NCBI GenBank assembly: GCA_039105265.1
Contig: JAPFFF010000030.1
Span: 62,001-126,000 of the forward strand
Direction: 5' to 3'
From: Tritrichomonas musculus
Lineage: Eukaryota > Parabasalia > Tritrichomonadida > Tritrichomonadidae
DNA: 64,000 nucleotides
Shown one piece after another: positions 31,868-42,153 of the stretch. The position numbers and the translations under genes were made by a program. A model generated the notes under the pieces. That model saw nothing but the letters and a program-made list of their open reading frames with translations. It had not been told where the DNA came from and searched no databases. Within the stretch, counting starts at the first letter, position 1, and each line of letters opens with the position of its first letter.

Positions 31868-32229
31868 TTGGACAAGAATAAAAACAAAAAAAGAAAACAA
31901 ATGATGTGTATTTAATTGGATGTGTATTTGTGCTTATGAGGGTGTTGTGTTTTCTATGATAAGTAGATGCTTGTATGTTTACTAGGTTCTTAATGGTATT
32001 ATACTTATGAAGGTAAATATTTGGTCACGTTACTGACACAAAATCTGACGCCTAGTATAGAAGCTTGTGGAAATTGTGTCATAGCGTGACAGAATTGACA
32101 CAAGGTATAGGCAGAGGGAACATAGCGACCGCGGCCGTATGCGAAGCTCCAAGCGAAGGCGTGCCTGAGCTTGGCTGCGGAGCGTATAGGCTGGGGGAGA
32201 GTATCGACCACTGCCTATACTATACTACT

Positions 32230-32234
32230 TTACC
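32230..32234. repeat. Target-site duplication TTACC, right copy
   Basis: Direct copy of 18621-18625, immediately outside the palindromic element. Confidence 0.85.
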
Positions 32235-34397
32235 TTCAACAGTATATAATCTTGCCATTGCGGATGGATATAATGATACAGCATCGAAATCGCTTAATGG
32301 TTTAGTTGTATGCCATTTCTTATTGTAAGCAGTCATGCATCTTCCACCGTATACAGCATGTGAACAGAATTTACGAACATGTCCGCCAATCTTGTAAAGG
32401 TTTTTGTTAGGATAATAGACTCGTTGATTGAAGACTTCATTAGCGAGAGATGAAATGGAAACATATTTGAATGGATCAATGTTGAAGTCTTTGATGAAAC
32501 CTTGACGAAATGCATTAAAGCCAAGTCTTAAAATGTTTACATCTTGTTGGCAATAGAATGAAGCATATTTCCACATATCAAAGTGATTTGCATCAATGCG
32601 ACAGTTAGGTATCTTATCAATGTTTGCATTGAAGAGTTTATAATCAGCGTCAGTCCATTGTTTGTCTTCATTTAATCCAGCTTCATTAATGACTCCTTTG
32701 TTTGTTGCAAGACGTTCAAGTGTGTAATACTTGTATGGAAAGATCTCTTTTTGGATGTTTGGTATGTCAAACATTTGTGGTAACTGTGAAAGTTTGCATG
32801 AAAGAATCGGTAATGAATCCTTGAAATGAAGAATCTTCTTATTGTATCTAATGTCAGCCTTCATTGTTTTGGTGCCTTTAATGATTGAACTAGTGATTCC
32901 AAATTGTGCAAGCATTCTAATGTCATACGCTAAGTTATGGAAATAGATGACTGCATTATCGGGTAAGAAGTTGAGTAATTGAATGTTACAATTTTCACCA
33001 CGGAATTCTTTATTAACTTTACCGTTTTGTGATTGAAGAACACACATGAACGGTTTATGAATGTCACCAGATACGTCAGCTTCGAAGTCAGCATACCAAT
33101 ATGTAGGATCTTTACGGGATGAGGCTTTGCCTGATTTCTTTTTATGATTATCAGGTTTAATGAGTTGAGTGCATGTTTTTGGATTGTATTCTAAATCGAT
33201 GTTTGAAATATCTGAATCAATTTCATTATAGAATACTGTGTGAAGAATTCTGCATTGACCGTATGTGATTGGTGTAAATGCATTTAGTTTGAATAATTCA
33301 CGAACTAAATTTGAGGATGAAATGAAATAACGAGCTGGACGCCATTTACCATCTTTATATTCTTTATCGAATGAATCAGCTTTAACGTTTCCTAAATGTT
33401 TAATGTAATATGTGCTGAATGGAGTTTTCTCTTCAATGAAGTAATGATTTTCATAAACGTTGAACGTATGAGTTCGATTTGGTTTTGCATTTTCGTCACC
33501 CATGAATGATTTACGCTTACCAGCTTTACATGATTGAATAGTTGCTTTCTTTCGTTTAGCGTCTTCATTAATGTATGTCAAATGAATCTTAATATGAAAT
33601 TCTTCACAAATGGAATTGATTGATGATTGAGATAAATATCTGTTGTTAATTCTCAATCTCATGAGATTCAAATCGTTTTCACTATAGCAACCAGTTTGTT
33701 TAAGTGCATAAATGAAACAGCAATCGTTTAACTCATCACGTTGTTTATTATCTTCATCAATGAGTTTGTCAAAGATCTGTAATCGTTGTAAGTATTTAAT
33801 TATTCGTTTATTGATATTGTGTTTGACCAAGTAATGAAAGAATGAACCACCTACATCATTGTTACCATCAACGTCAATCAATTTAGTAAATTGTAATGCA
33901 GAAAAGAATGACCAATCAGGTAACTCTTCACCACCGTTTTCATAAAAGTATTCAGGAGGTTTTGTATCCATATCGAATATGAAACTTTGTTCATTAAACT
34001 TATTCATTAATTTGTTGTAGTTTTCTGACTTGAATGGAAAACTTCGCCACACACCATTAACGTTGTATCGAATCATGTATTTACTGGTAATCGGTAATGA
34101 ATCAATATGTTCTGCAAAGAATTGTTTGAGTAATGGAAACATTAATTCTCTTCCTAATTGATTAAGTTGTTCAAAATTAATTGTCCAATCAGTTGGTGAA
34201 GTTTCGAGTTGCTCCATGATATCATTAACGATTTGTTGTTGTTCATCTTTATGTTTTTCATTGAATGCTTTCCATTCTTTGAAGGATTTAATGGTCATTG
34301 CATTAAGTTCTTTTGGTGTGAATAATTCATCAATTGGTTCGTCATCGTTGTTGGATGGCCTTGAATGAAATTGAGTGAAGTCATTTTGATGTTGCAT
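32230..34397 (-). pseudogene. Outer Maverick DNA polymerase B, 5' portion (interrupted by the palindromic element)
   Basis: About 720 residues aligned with the inner element's polymerase: exonuclease I ADFEADVSGDIHKP, exonuclease II FHNLAYDIRM, the TPR-type insert EIFPYKYYTLERL, and motif A DFDAVSLYPSAM close to the insertion point. The remaining motifs B and C are on the other side of the palindromic element (17507-18625). Catalytic motifs visible on both sides are conserved, so the palindromic insertion is probably a late event in the gene's life. The element's polymerase counts as broken. Confidence 0.88.
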
Positions 34398-34430
34398 TAA
34401 TTGTGAAAGGAATGATTGATCACGTTTATG

Positions 34431-34877
34431 CTAATCACGATTGAACTTCAATTGTAATTGTTGACGATTGAAATCATGAAAAGGATCATTAATTTTGGGT
34501 AAACGTTTGAGCTTGTTGAAGAATGATGTGTCAGAATCAATGTATTTCTTTGGTTGTTTTGGATGTTTGGGCGCATGAGGTATATGTAATTGTTTGATTA
34601 AGGGTTGTGATTGAATGTTCATTAACGATTCCCAGTGAGCGTCCGCAGATTTGACACCTTTGATGAAATAGTAGATTGCATTAAAGTCTTCATAATCTCC
34701 ATCATAATTGTATTTATCTAATAGTTCATCAGCAATTTCATCATTTAAATCATTTCTTAATTGATTTTCATTATTGTCGTAAGCTGATAGAATTTCATTT
34801 AAGTCATCATTAGAGTCGGTAATTAAATTATACAATTCAACTATTTTATCTAATGGCGCATTATATATTGTTGTCAT
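34431..34877 (-). CDS. 148-aa frame resembling the polymerase N-terminal region
   Basis: The first 75 residues (YNYDGDYEDFNAIYYFIKG) resemble the N-terminus of the inner element's polymerase (EGYDGDMDNYDAIYWYFKG). The rest is Pro/Lys/His-rich and linker-like. It lies directly upstream of the main polymerase frame on the same strand. Its ATG is preceded by the gene-start motif, so this is the natural start of the polymerase locus. It is part of the fossil outer element. Confidence 0.6.
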   Translation of the reverse strand: MTTIYNAPLDKIVELYNLITDSNDDLNEILSAYDNNENQLRNDLNDEIADELLDKYNYDGDYEDFNAIYYFIKGVKSADAHWESLMNIQSQPLIKQLHIPHAPKHPKQPKKYIDSDTSFFNKLKRLPKINDPFHDFNRQQLQLKFNRD

Positions 34878-34881
34878 TTAT

Positions 34882-34899
34882 TTTTCGTTGGTGATAAAA
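34882..34899 (-). promoter_or_regulatory. Maverick gene-start motif before the polymerase locus
   Basis: Minus-strand TTTTATCACCAACGAAAA ends 4 bases before the ATG at 34877. It is nearly identical to the motif before the gene starting at 35364. Confidence 0.55.
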
Positions 34900-35163
34900 A
34901 TTATTATAGATAAAAATATATTAACATTAAATTAATTTTGTCATAAAATTTTTACATAAATGACATGTTAAATGAAATAAATAAATGGATGTAATAAATT
35001 AAAATAACGAAATTTCCATTTTTGTGTGAGTATTGAATTATAAAATTTTATGAAAGGCCGTTGGCCGAACGAAGTTTTGAATGCATTCAAATTTACGGCT
35101 CGCGTGATTTTACATTCAATATTACGGCTCACGTGATTTACGAACGAAAAATAACGAATTCAA

Positions 35164-35364
35164 TTAAAACATAAACATTGATAGTTCAGTCTTTAGTGAT
35201 TTCATTAATTTACGAGTCTTTTTGATTTCATTAGTCCAGTATAAACGCTTTCTCATTGAATGACTTTCATTGAAATTACATATATATTCACACATTTGAT
35301 TTTGACATTTAACGATTTCATTAAATAAAACATTTATTCTTTCATTAACTTTCTCAAATGACAT
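35164..35364 (-). CDS. Small basic 66-aa protein at the right end of the outer Maverick
   Basis: Starts MSFEKVNERINVLFNEIV. Lys/Arg-rich with a helical texture and two CxxxxC-like cysteine spacings (VKCQNQMCEYICNF). No family recognised. The frame could start further out at 35445, but the motif TTTTATCACCAACGAAA sits two to three bases before the ATG at 35364, the same place as in other genes of this element, so the shorter form is chosen. Confidence 0.5.
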   Translation of the reverse strand: MSFEKVNERINVLFNEIVKCQNQMCEYICNFNESHSMRKRLYWTNEIKKTRKLMKSLKTELSMFMF

Positions 35365-35366
35365 TT

Positions 35367-35383
35367 TTTCGTTGGTGATAAAA
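35367..35383 (-). promoter_or_regulatory. Maverick gene-start motif before the 66-aa gene
   Basis: Minus-strand TTTTATCACCAACGAAA. It decides the start of the 66-aa gene. Confidence 0.55.
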
Positions 35384-35527
35384 TAAATTCTAACACTAAT
35401 TCTTTCATTAATTCCAAAATTAAATCTAACATTCAAATCATGCATAAATTATTCATTCGTTTTGCCATTTCTCAAAGTTACTAGTGAAAAGGGCTTTAGA
35501 CCTTTTTGCTAGTAACAGTCTACTACT

Positions 35528-37383
35528 TATATGGAAAAAAAAAATTATGAGACAAAATAATATTAATCACCATTTCACATAAATAGAAAAGATTTAGAAA
35601 TCTGAGATTTTGCAGTTTTATTTATCATTATAATTGATGTAGTATCATCGTATTTTTGCTTATTTTTATGAAGGTAAATTCTCAATATAATTAATCTAAA
35701 TTTTTTTAAATAATGATTAATTTTGAATTTTTTAATGGTATTTAATTTTCAAACACATAATATATTATTTCCTTATAGAAAAATTTAATATATAAGGAGT
35801 ATTACATGATATATTTTAATATATGATATCATATCGAACTTATCAAAAAGTTGATAAAAAAAAGAATTAACAAAAAACTATCATTTCTTAATAATATTTG
35901 AAATTATTTGGGTATTTGATATTAAATAGATATTTTTATTTCATATATATCAAAAATTAATAAAAATATTAATTTTTCACAAAATATCAATATGATTATT
36001 TGATTTTCATTTTTCGGTTTTTACCCTGTTATTATAATGTTAAAGATGTCCACAATGGAATTCCAGAGTTTCAGTTTTGTAACTTTATGGTACATGATTT
36101 TTTTCTTACAGAAAAGAGAAAAAATTTTTTTTTGGTAAAAAAATATAATAATGCACATTAAACCTCAAGCTAAAAAAAATTACTTCCGCAAATTAATTAA
36201 GTGCATCTTATACATTTATTATTTATAATTGATGAATTGAAATATTTCATATAAAATGAATTGAAAATGATTCAATTTTTTTTCAAAAAATACCAATTAT
36301 TTTCAGAATGCAATGAACTTATTTCAATTTATCAATATATTCATAATATATGATTGTATATAAATTCGTTTTCCATATCACATTCTTTTGTAATCGTTTT
36401 TTTCTTGTGAAAACCTAGATATAAAATATTTTTAATTTTTAATTTTTTCAATTCATCAAACATAATAAATTGACAAAACCAATTAGAAATCAATAAACAC
36501 ATAATATATATTTTTATGAGAAATGACGTTCATTTGAAATTGTTTGTCTAATAGAGTTTTTTGCATTTTATTTAAGAAGAATGTGATATTCATAATTCAA
36601 CAAATATAAAGAAAAAGGATTTATCTGTCGACACTGGACAAAAAAAAGAGATAGAGATTTCATATATTAAATATAACTTCTCAATAATATATAATCATTA
36701 TTTAAATGATTAAACTCAAAATATGATGATCCGATCAATCAGTATATGCCATTGTTAGTTGCATCGTCGATCGCTTTTTTTGAGAAATTGTATTAGTAGA
36801 TCTTAGATTTATTCATAATATAAATTCTATATGATATCATAAATATATAGGATTTTTTATAGATTTTTAATTCAACTGTAGTATGGTGAAACGACAAAGG
36901 TGATGTGAAAAATAAAATACGTTAAATGAAAAAAAAAATAAAGTAGTGTTTTTGATATATTGAATTAATATTTCATATTAATTTTATATTTTTCAATGAT
37001 CAAAAATTCTTTTGATACGAACTAGATATTTATAATGCATATAAATTATTAAAAATATTATGATATTAAATATATCTTTTCTCTATTTTTAAACATAAAA
37101 ATATTATTTAAAGGTTAATAATTGTTTTATTTTTTGGATATACATTAGTTTATAACTAAAATTTAAAAAGATATCATTAATTTAAAAATGTAAAAAACAA
37201 TAGAAAATTGAAATGTTGATCGGAAGGCCTAGAAAATATCTCATTTATCAATATGAAAGCATGATTCCCAAAATCCTGAAAAAGAATAAAAGAGGAAGGC
37301 CTAGAAAAGATGGGTAAAGAGGGCAAACGCAAGCTCATGAAACAAAAGCAATCCCAAAACAAAATCAAAGTGATTTCAATAAA
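35528..37383. other. AT-rich intergenic DNA, no gene seen
   Basis: About 1.85 kb, strongly A+T-rich with many homopolymer runs. No open frame with coding texture, no RNA gene and no clear repeats were recognised. Confidence 0.6.
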
Positions 37384-39978
37384 ATGGATATTATTAGCTT
37401 TCTTACAAATAGTTATGAGCAAGAAATCGCGCCAGGCGTACGTCACCTTTTTGATATAGATGATGCCTATTATGATTACCCAAAATTCCTTATTAGATGT
37501 AACAAAAGAAACAAAGATGAGAGAATGACCAGAAGTGACAAAAAATGGTTTGAACAAACCGAAGAATTGAAACGATTATGGGAGAGTTATCATCCGGAAA
37601 AAGTTTTAACAATTGATGATCTCAAAAATGCAGTTAATGCTCAAGAAGAAGAAGAGGAGGAAGAGGTCGATGATTTCGATGAAAATGATAATGAATCAAA
37701 GGATGAATCAAGCAGGCATATTAAGCATAAAGATCCTATAATTGAATTTAATAGTGATGGGTGGAATTCACTCGATAGAAGTGTACAAAAAATTCTTAAA
37801 TCTCACGAAGAAGAAATATTTAATGATGGTGTAACTTACCAACAACAGATGAAATTTGTATACACTTTAATTTATAGTCCTAAAAAATCTGATCATCGAG
37901 GTTATCAAACGATTGCCGATTTGTTTGGTGTTGGTAAAGGAACTGTTTATAATATAGGTCATTCAATAAGTTCGTAACTGGCACTTTTTTCCACATGTAG
38001 ATATGATATAAAATATTTATTTATATATATATAAGCATTTCATCAATATCTATATATTTATTATTTTCGATTTTTGTTTAATTTATTATTCAGTACTTTT
38101 AAGAGATTTTTTTCAGTTTTAGGCTGAAAAATGATTATTGAATTTTTGTGGTATTTACTCAATGCATGAAATACTTTTCATTTATCCGAATATTGATATA
38201 GGTAATATGCATGCACTATTATTATAATTAATTATAAAATTGATGAATCATTAACCAATGGTTTTGAAAATATCTAAATAAAAATGTTTCAATAAAAAAA
38301 TTCAATGATTTTGAACTTTTTTGGCTATTTTTTTTTCAAAAATATGAATATATATATATATTTAGAAATATATAACAATTACTTTTCATTGATTTTTTAT
38401 ATACATATATATTAAATCAATGTCTTATTAATTAATATATTTTTTTTTATGAATCTTTTGAATAAGGCTTCAAACCATAGATTCTTTTGAAAAAGTAAGG
38501 CTTAACGTACTTTAACGGATCATAACGTATGCATATTGAGCCATATATAATTTTTATGTTTGGATAAACATAATTTGGAATGTTTCCAAAAATATATCTA
38601 TTTGATAATTTTTTTTATCATTCATATGATTTGAACTAAATATTTTTATACCTCCTTTGATATTCCAAAAAATGAAAATTTAAAAGTAATAAATTTTAAA
38701 CACACAACAACTCAGTGAATATTAATTATAATAGCAAACTATTTTAGCAAAATATAGAGTATCGTTCATATATTATAATTATTATATTTATTATTTGAAT
38801 AATCATTTCAACTTTCTAAAAAGTAGAAGTTACGAACTTATTGAATGGCCTATACAATAAAAAGAATGGAATATAAAAAAAAAGAAGTTGGTCATCCTCC
38901 AATATTTACTCAAGATGAACTTATATTTTTGGCCAATAAAATCGAATTTGAATGGACTAATAACAATCCATTTTCATTGTCGTTTTTAGCAAATTGGATT
39001 TATAAAACATTTCATAAAGTTATCTCGAATAACACATTATCTCATACAATAAAAAGATACAAACTTGGCAAAAGTATTTTAGCATATCCAACTGAAGATA
39101 GACGTATTTGTGTTCCACTTGAAGTGATTGATCAGCATTATCAACAATTACAAGAAATTCTTAAAGCACGAATTCCACCAGCCTTTGTTCTGAATGTAGA
39201 TGAGTGTGGATTTCAACAATGGCAGGATAAGAGAGCAGAAAAAGTAATTGTTCCATGTAATGTAGAATGTTCATCAACTAATATCGGTATTGATAGAGCA
39301 GGAAGAAGATCTACATTAGTTGGCTGTATAGCAGCAGATGGATCAAGACTTAAACCCTTTTTAATTATAACAAGAAAAACAATCGAAAAATCTTTACACG
39401 AAAAAGGATATACTGACAATGTAGTTGAAATAGTATACCAAAAAAGTGGATTTATCACTGCCCAAATATTCGATTATTGGGCAGAGAGCATTTTCTTTCC
39501 TGAAATAGAATCAAGAAGACTTCAGTATAATTATTCTGGCCCAGTTCTTTTAATGTATGATGGTTGTACGTGTCATTCGTCCGATTTTTTCTTGGATGAA
39601 TGCACATATCGAGATATAATTCCATTTTTAGAACCTCCTAATTCTTCCGATCAAGTCCAAGTGCTTGATATCGGAGTGTTCGGAGTTCAAAAGACATTGA
39701 AAAAATCAATAACTGCGGATGATTCTCTAAGTGCAAATTCAAACGAAATAACCGCGATAGTTGATTCTTAGATGAAAGCTACAATACCTAGTAACGTAAC
39801 CAGTGCGTTTCGCCAAGCTGGCTTTTTTAAGGAAGAGGATTCAACATTTGAATATATTGTAAATTGTGATATACATAAAGCTAGATCAGTTAGAGGAATT
39901 GAGCATTGTGAAAATCCTTTGTTGATACCTGTAAAAAAAAAAATATACCTGTTCTACAATTTGAATAATTTTATTTAA
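37384..39978 (+). pseudogene. pogo/CENP-B-like (DDE_1) transposase, split by a MITE and carrying a stop
   Basis: Left part (37384 to about 37954): a non-domain N-terminus with an acidic Glu run, then a helix-turn-helix YQTIADLFGVGKGTVYN. Right part (about 38853 to 39978): a second DNA-binding region VGHPPIFTQDELIFLANKIE, then the DDE_1 nuclease core with FVLNVDECGFQQW (first Asp), LLMYDGCTCHSSDF (second Asp) and EPPNSSDQVQVLDIGVFG. An 898-bp element with TA duplications splits the gene between TVYN and TIKRMEYKK; the frame is the same on both sides. A TAG at 39769-39771 interrupts the tail, with 68 more codons open after it. Terminal repeats of the transposon itself were not found. It is a dead copy. 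Confidence 0.8.
37955..38852. mobile_element. 898-bp MITE-like element inserted in the transposase gene
   Basis: The ends TAGG(T/C)CATTCAATAAGTTC... are inverted repeats of about 25 bp with one mismatch (37955-37979 against 38828-38852). They are flanked by TA at 37953-37954 and 38853-38854, the Tc1/mariner-type target. The interior is A+T-rich with no coding frame. One TA plus the element removed restores continuity of the surrounding transposase frame, which confirms the boundaries. The ORF start MAYTIKR seen at 38845 lies in the right inverted repeat and is not a true start. Confidence 0.8.
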
Positions 39979-41807
39979 TGTTATAGGTTTTATTTTATTT
40001 TCAAACCGATTTATAATTCAATTATAACCTGGACAAAATTTTAATTGATGATGAATTATTATTTCAATATTATATTTAATTTAATAATATATAAGATGAA
40101 TATTAGAAAATACAAATCATTGTTTGCTTTGATTTTTTATTCATAAATAGCAATATAATTCATTAACAAAAGATTTTGGGTTCAATATTAATATTATATG
40201 TAACAAAATAATTTGGTACAAATGATTTAATTAATTATCAAAAGATGCTAGCATCAATAGTATTATTTAAAATATAAAATGAAAAAGAAATTGCATTTCA
40301 TTTTAATATAATTATATCCAAAAAATCTCACTTAACAATATAATTGAATGACAATGAATTCAAAAATCTCACCGAACTCTATAATTGAATGACAATGAAT
40401 TCAAAAATCTCACCGAACTCTATAATTGAATGATCATATATTTCAAAAATCTCACCGAACTCTATAATTGAATGACAATGAATTCAAAAATCTCACCGAA
40501 CTTTTAATTTGATTGTCCATAAATACAGATAAAAGTCACCGAACTCTATAATATAAATAAATAAGAAACTTAAAACTTCTTTTTTTAGCTTTTAATCAAT
40601 CTATATATGATATATTATATGCATTAAATAATTACTAACTTAAATTAAATTATTAATAATTACCAATTTAACCATTTATAATATTATTTTTATTATAAAT
40701 GCTCATTACATTTAATCTTTTAAATTGCAATAATATTAAAATTGCTTATTTTTCACATAATATTTTAAATTGCAATGAAAATTAACTTATAAAGGCTTAT
40801 TTATTTATTCACTCATTCATTTATTATCATTTTTTCTTTTATATTAATAATTAATATCTTAAATTTTCAATCAAAGGATTTGTAAAAAAAAAAAGCATAA
40901 TAATAGTGGTGTAACTTGTTTTCAAGTATAAAAGCAAGGATTTTCCAATTTTTCAAAACTTGGCGGGCTGTTTTTGTGAATATAAATCAAAAATTGAATA
41001 GAGAGCCCGCCCACAATTTGTTGATTTGAAACTTTCTAAATGATATTTACAATCTAGAGAAAAAGTTATATTTAAATATATTTTTATTTATTTTTTAAAT
41101 TAACCACAGAGCTTGTGTCGACAAATATTTCCTTCGTCGACGGTTTTTTCCGTTTTCTTTATTTGATTCAAAACATTATCTTAGATATTTACAACGCATA
41201 TATGATATATATTATTTTCCCCAAAATTGGTAAGAATCTATTAAGGATATGTTAGGATGACCCCAAAAGTGAAGTGAAAATGATGTACGAATTATCTGTA
41301 ATTTTTTTTCTGTTTGTAGTAGGCTTTAGGAATTGATAATAATAAGAAACAATTAAAATCATATTACATTAATAATTATTACTTATAATACAAAAGATAA
41401 TTATTATTTCAGAAAATATGCTTAAATTATTTTTTTTTTACAATATTTTTTTAGTTTATTATTTGTTTTACATCTAACTGAGAAAATGCATTTTCATTTG
41501 GATATAAAATTAGAAATTATATGAAAAACATTTATTACTAATTATTATTAGAAAAGCTCTAATATTTTGAGAAAATTTATTTATTTTTTTATCCGACCAA
41601 ATATAAATTGACCATTAATTTTTTTTTGTCCATTAATTTTTTTTTTTCCATATACTCTAATCAATAATCGAGATTATTTAAAATACAAAAAGAATTATCT
41701 TTAAATTTTAAGCATATATCCAAAAAACAACGAATAAAAATTAAAAGAAAAAAATTCAATGAATTCAAAAAGTTTGGAAATTTTAAAAAATAATTATAAA
41801 ATTTTAA
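39979..41807. other. AT-rich intergenic DNA
   Basis: No gene seen. It contains the 41-bp tandem repeat described separately and long A or T runs. Confidence 0.55.
40320..40552 (+). repeat. 41-bp tandem repeat, about five and a half copies
   Basis: The unit begins CTCACCGAACTCTATAATTG, then AATGACAATGAATTCAAAAAT. Copies two and four are identical; copy three is 42 bp; the outer copies are diverged. No spacers of unique sequence lie between units. Confidence 0.8.
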
Positions 41808-42045
41808 GGTACAATTCTCATACGTTTAGTAACTGCAAAACTTTTTGACACTTTAAGAAAAAGAAAAGACATGTTATATAAAAAATATTTTTTAAAAAAT
41901 TATATATTTGAAAAATTTAATATAAAAAATAAAGCTCAGAATTTTAAATCTGACACTCATTCAAAAATAAACTTTTTCTGAGAGGTGCACTTTCACAAAA
42001 TTTTAACGTTCTCTTTCTCAATATTTAACGTATGAGAATTGTACC
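41808..42045. mobile_element. 238-bp MITE with TTAA flanks
   Basis: The ends GGTACAATTCTCATACGTT (left) and their inverse (right, ending AATTGTACC) form inverted repeats of about 19 bp. Each is flanked by TTAA (41804-41807 and 42046-42049), the target duplication of piggyBac-type transposons. It has no coding capacity. Confidence 0.65.
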
Positions 42046-42153
42046 TTAAAAAAATTAAACTGTTTTTAATATGGTCAATATTTACTTACACGATTAACAA
42101 TTCAATGATTTATATAAAAATAAAAATACCTATATCTTTTTTTTCACCATATA

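Larger units (their letters stand above)
18626..32229. mobile_element. 13.6-kb giant palindromic element with helicase genes and Maverick-type ends
   Basis: Every position p in 18626-25271 pairs with 50855 minus p in 25584-32229. Both outer ends, all gene boundaries and the 11-bp repeat arrays obey this sum exactly, and the mirrored proteins are identical, so the arms have no net length difference over 6646 bp. The ends read AGTAGTATAG...CTATACTACT and are flanked by TTACC on both sides. Each arm holds, from the outside in: a 190-bp G/C-rich end with a hairpin; a helicase gene; ATC/AAC-rich DNA; 2.5 kb of TTCA-like repeats with palindromes and iterons; and two small genes. No polymerase, integrase or capsid gene is visible, so it would need outside enzymes to move. 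Maverick integrase is the obvious candidate because ends and duplication length agree. I know of no described family with this layout. Confidence 0.88.
25584..32229 (-). repeat. Right arm of the giant palindrome (6646 bp)
   Basis: Inverted copy of 18626-25271. The mirror rule, sum of positions 50855, holds at every gene end tested. Confidence 0.92.
1..35527. mobile_element. Outer Maverick/Polinton element, left end outside the window; broken fossil
   Basis: A self-synthesising DNA element of the Maverick/Polinton family. It is recognised by a retrovirus-type integrase next to a protein-primed type B DNA polymerase, an HNH endonuclease and a long fibre-like gene. Its right end is placed at 35527 because the sequence there ends in ACTACT, the reverse complement of the AGTAGT start of the two nested elements, and the gene-bearing DNA stops there. 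The left end, with any capsid, protease and ATPase genes, lies before base 1. Without the two insertions (7.9 and 13.6 kb), about 14 kb of it is visible, close to usual Maverick sizes. It is broken: two large insertions plus at least one smaller disruption. It is older than both elements nested in it. The family call is firm; the exact right boundary is inferred from the terminal motif alone. Confidence 0.85.
35040..35527 (-). repeat. Right terminal region of the outer Maverick
   Basis: The last bases read CAGTCTACTACT, matching the AGTAGT start of both nested elements. A hairpin GTTACTAG/CTAGTAAC with an AAAAGG/CCTTTTT inner stem lies at 35477-35516. Two direct copies of TTACGGCTC(G/A)CGTGATTT lie near 35092 and 35123. 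The left counterpart is outside the window, so the repeat length cannot be measured. The adjacent TATAT (35528-35532) would be the target duplication. Confidence 0.65.

Noticed and set aside
18626-32229. Palindrome as a pure assembly artefact
   Set aside because: Not fully excluded, but both outer ends have proper ends and matching 5-bp duplications in the two halves of one polymerase gene, and the centre is asymmetric. It is kept as a finding with a long-read check.
40320-40552. CRISPR-like array
   Set aside because: The 41-bp units abut each other without unique spacers; it is a plain tandem repeat in a eukaryotic setting.
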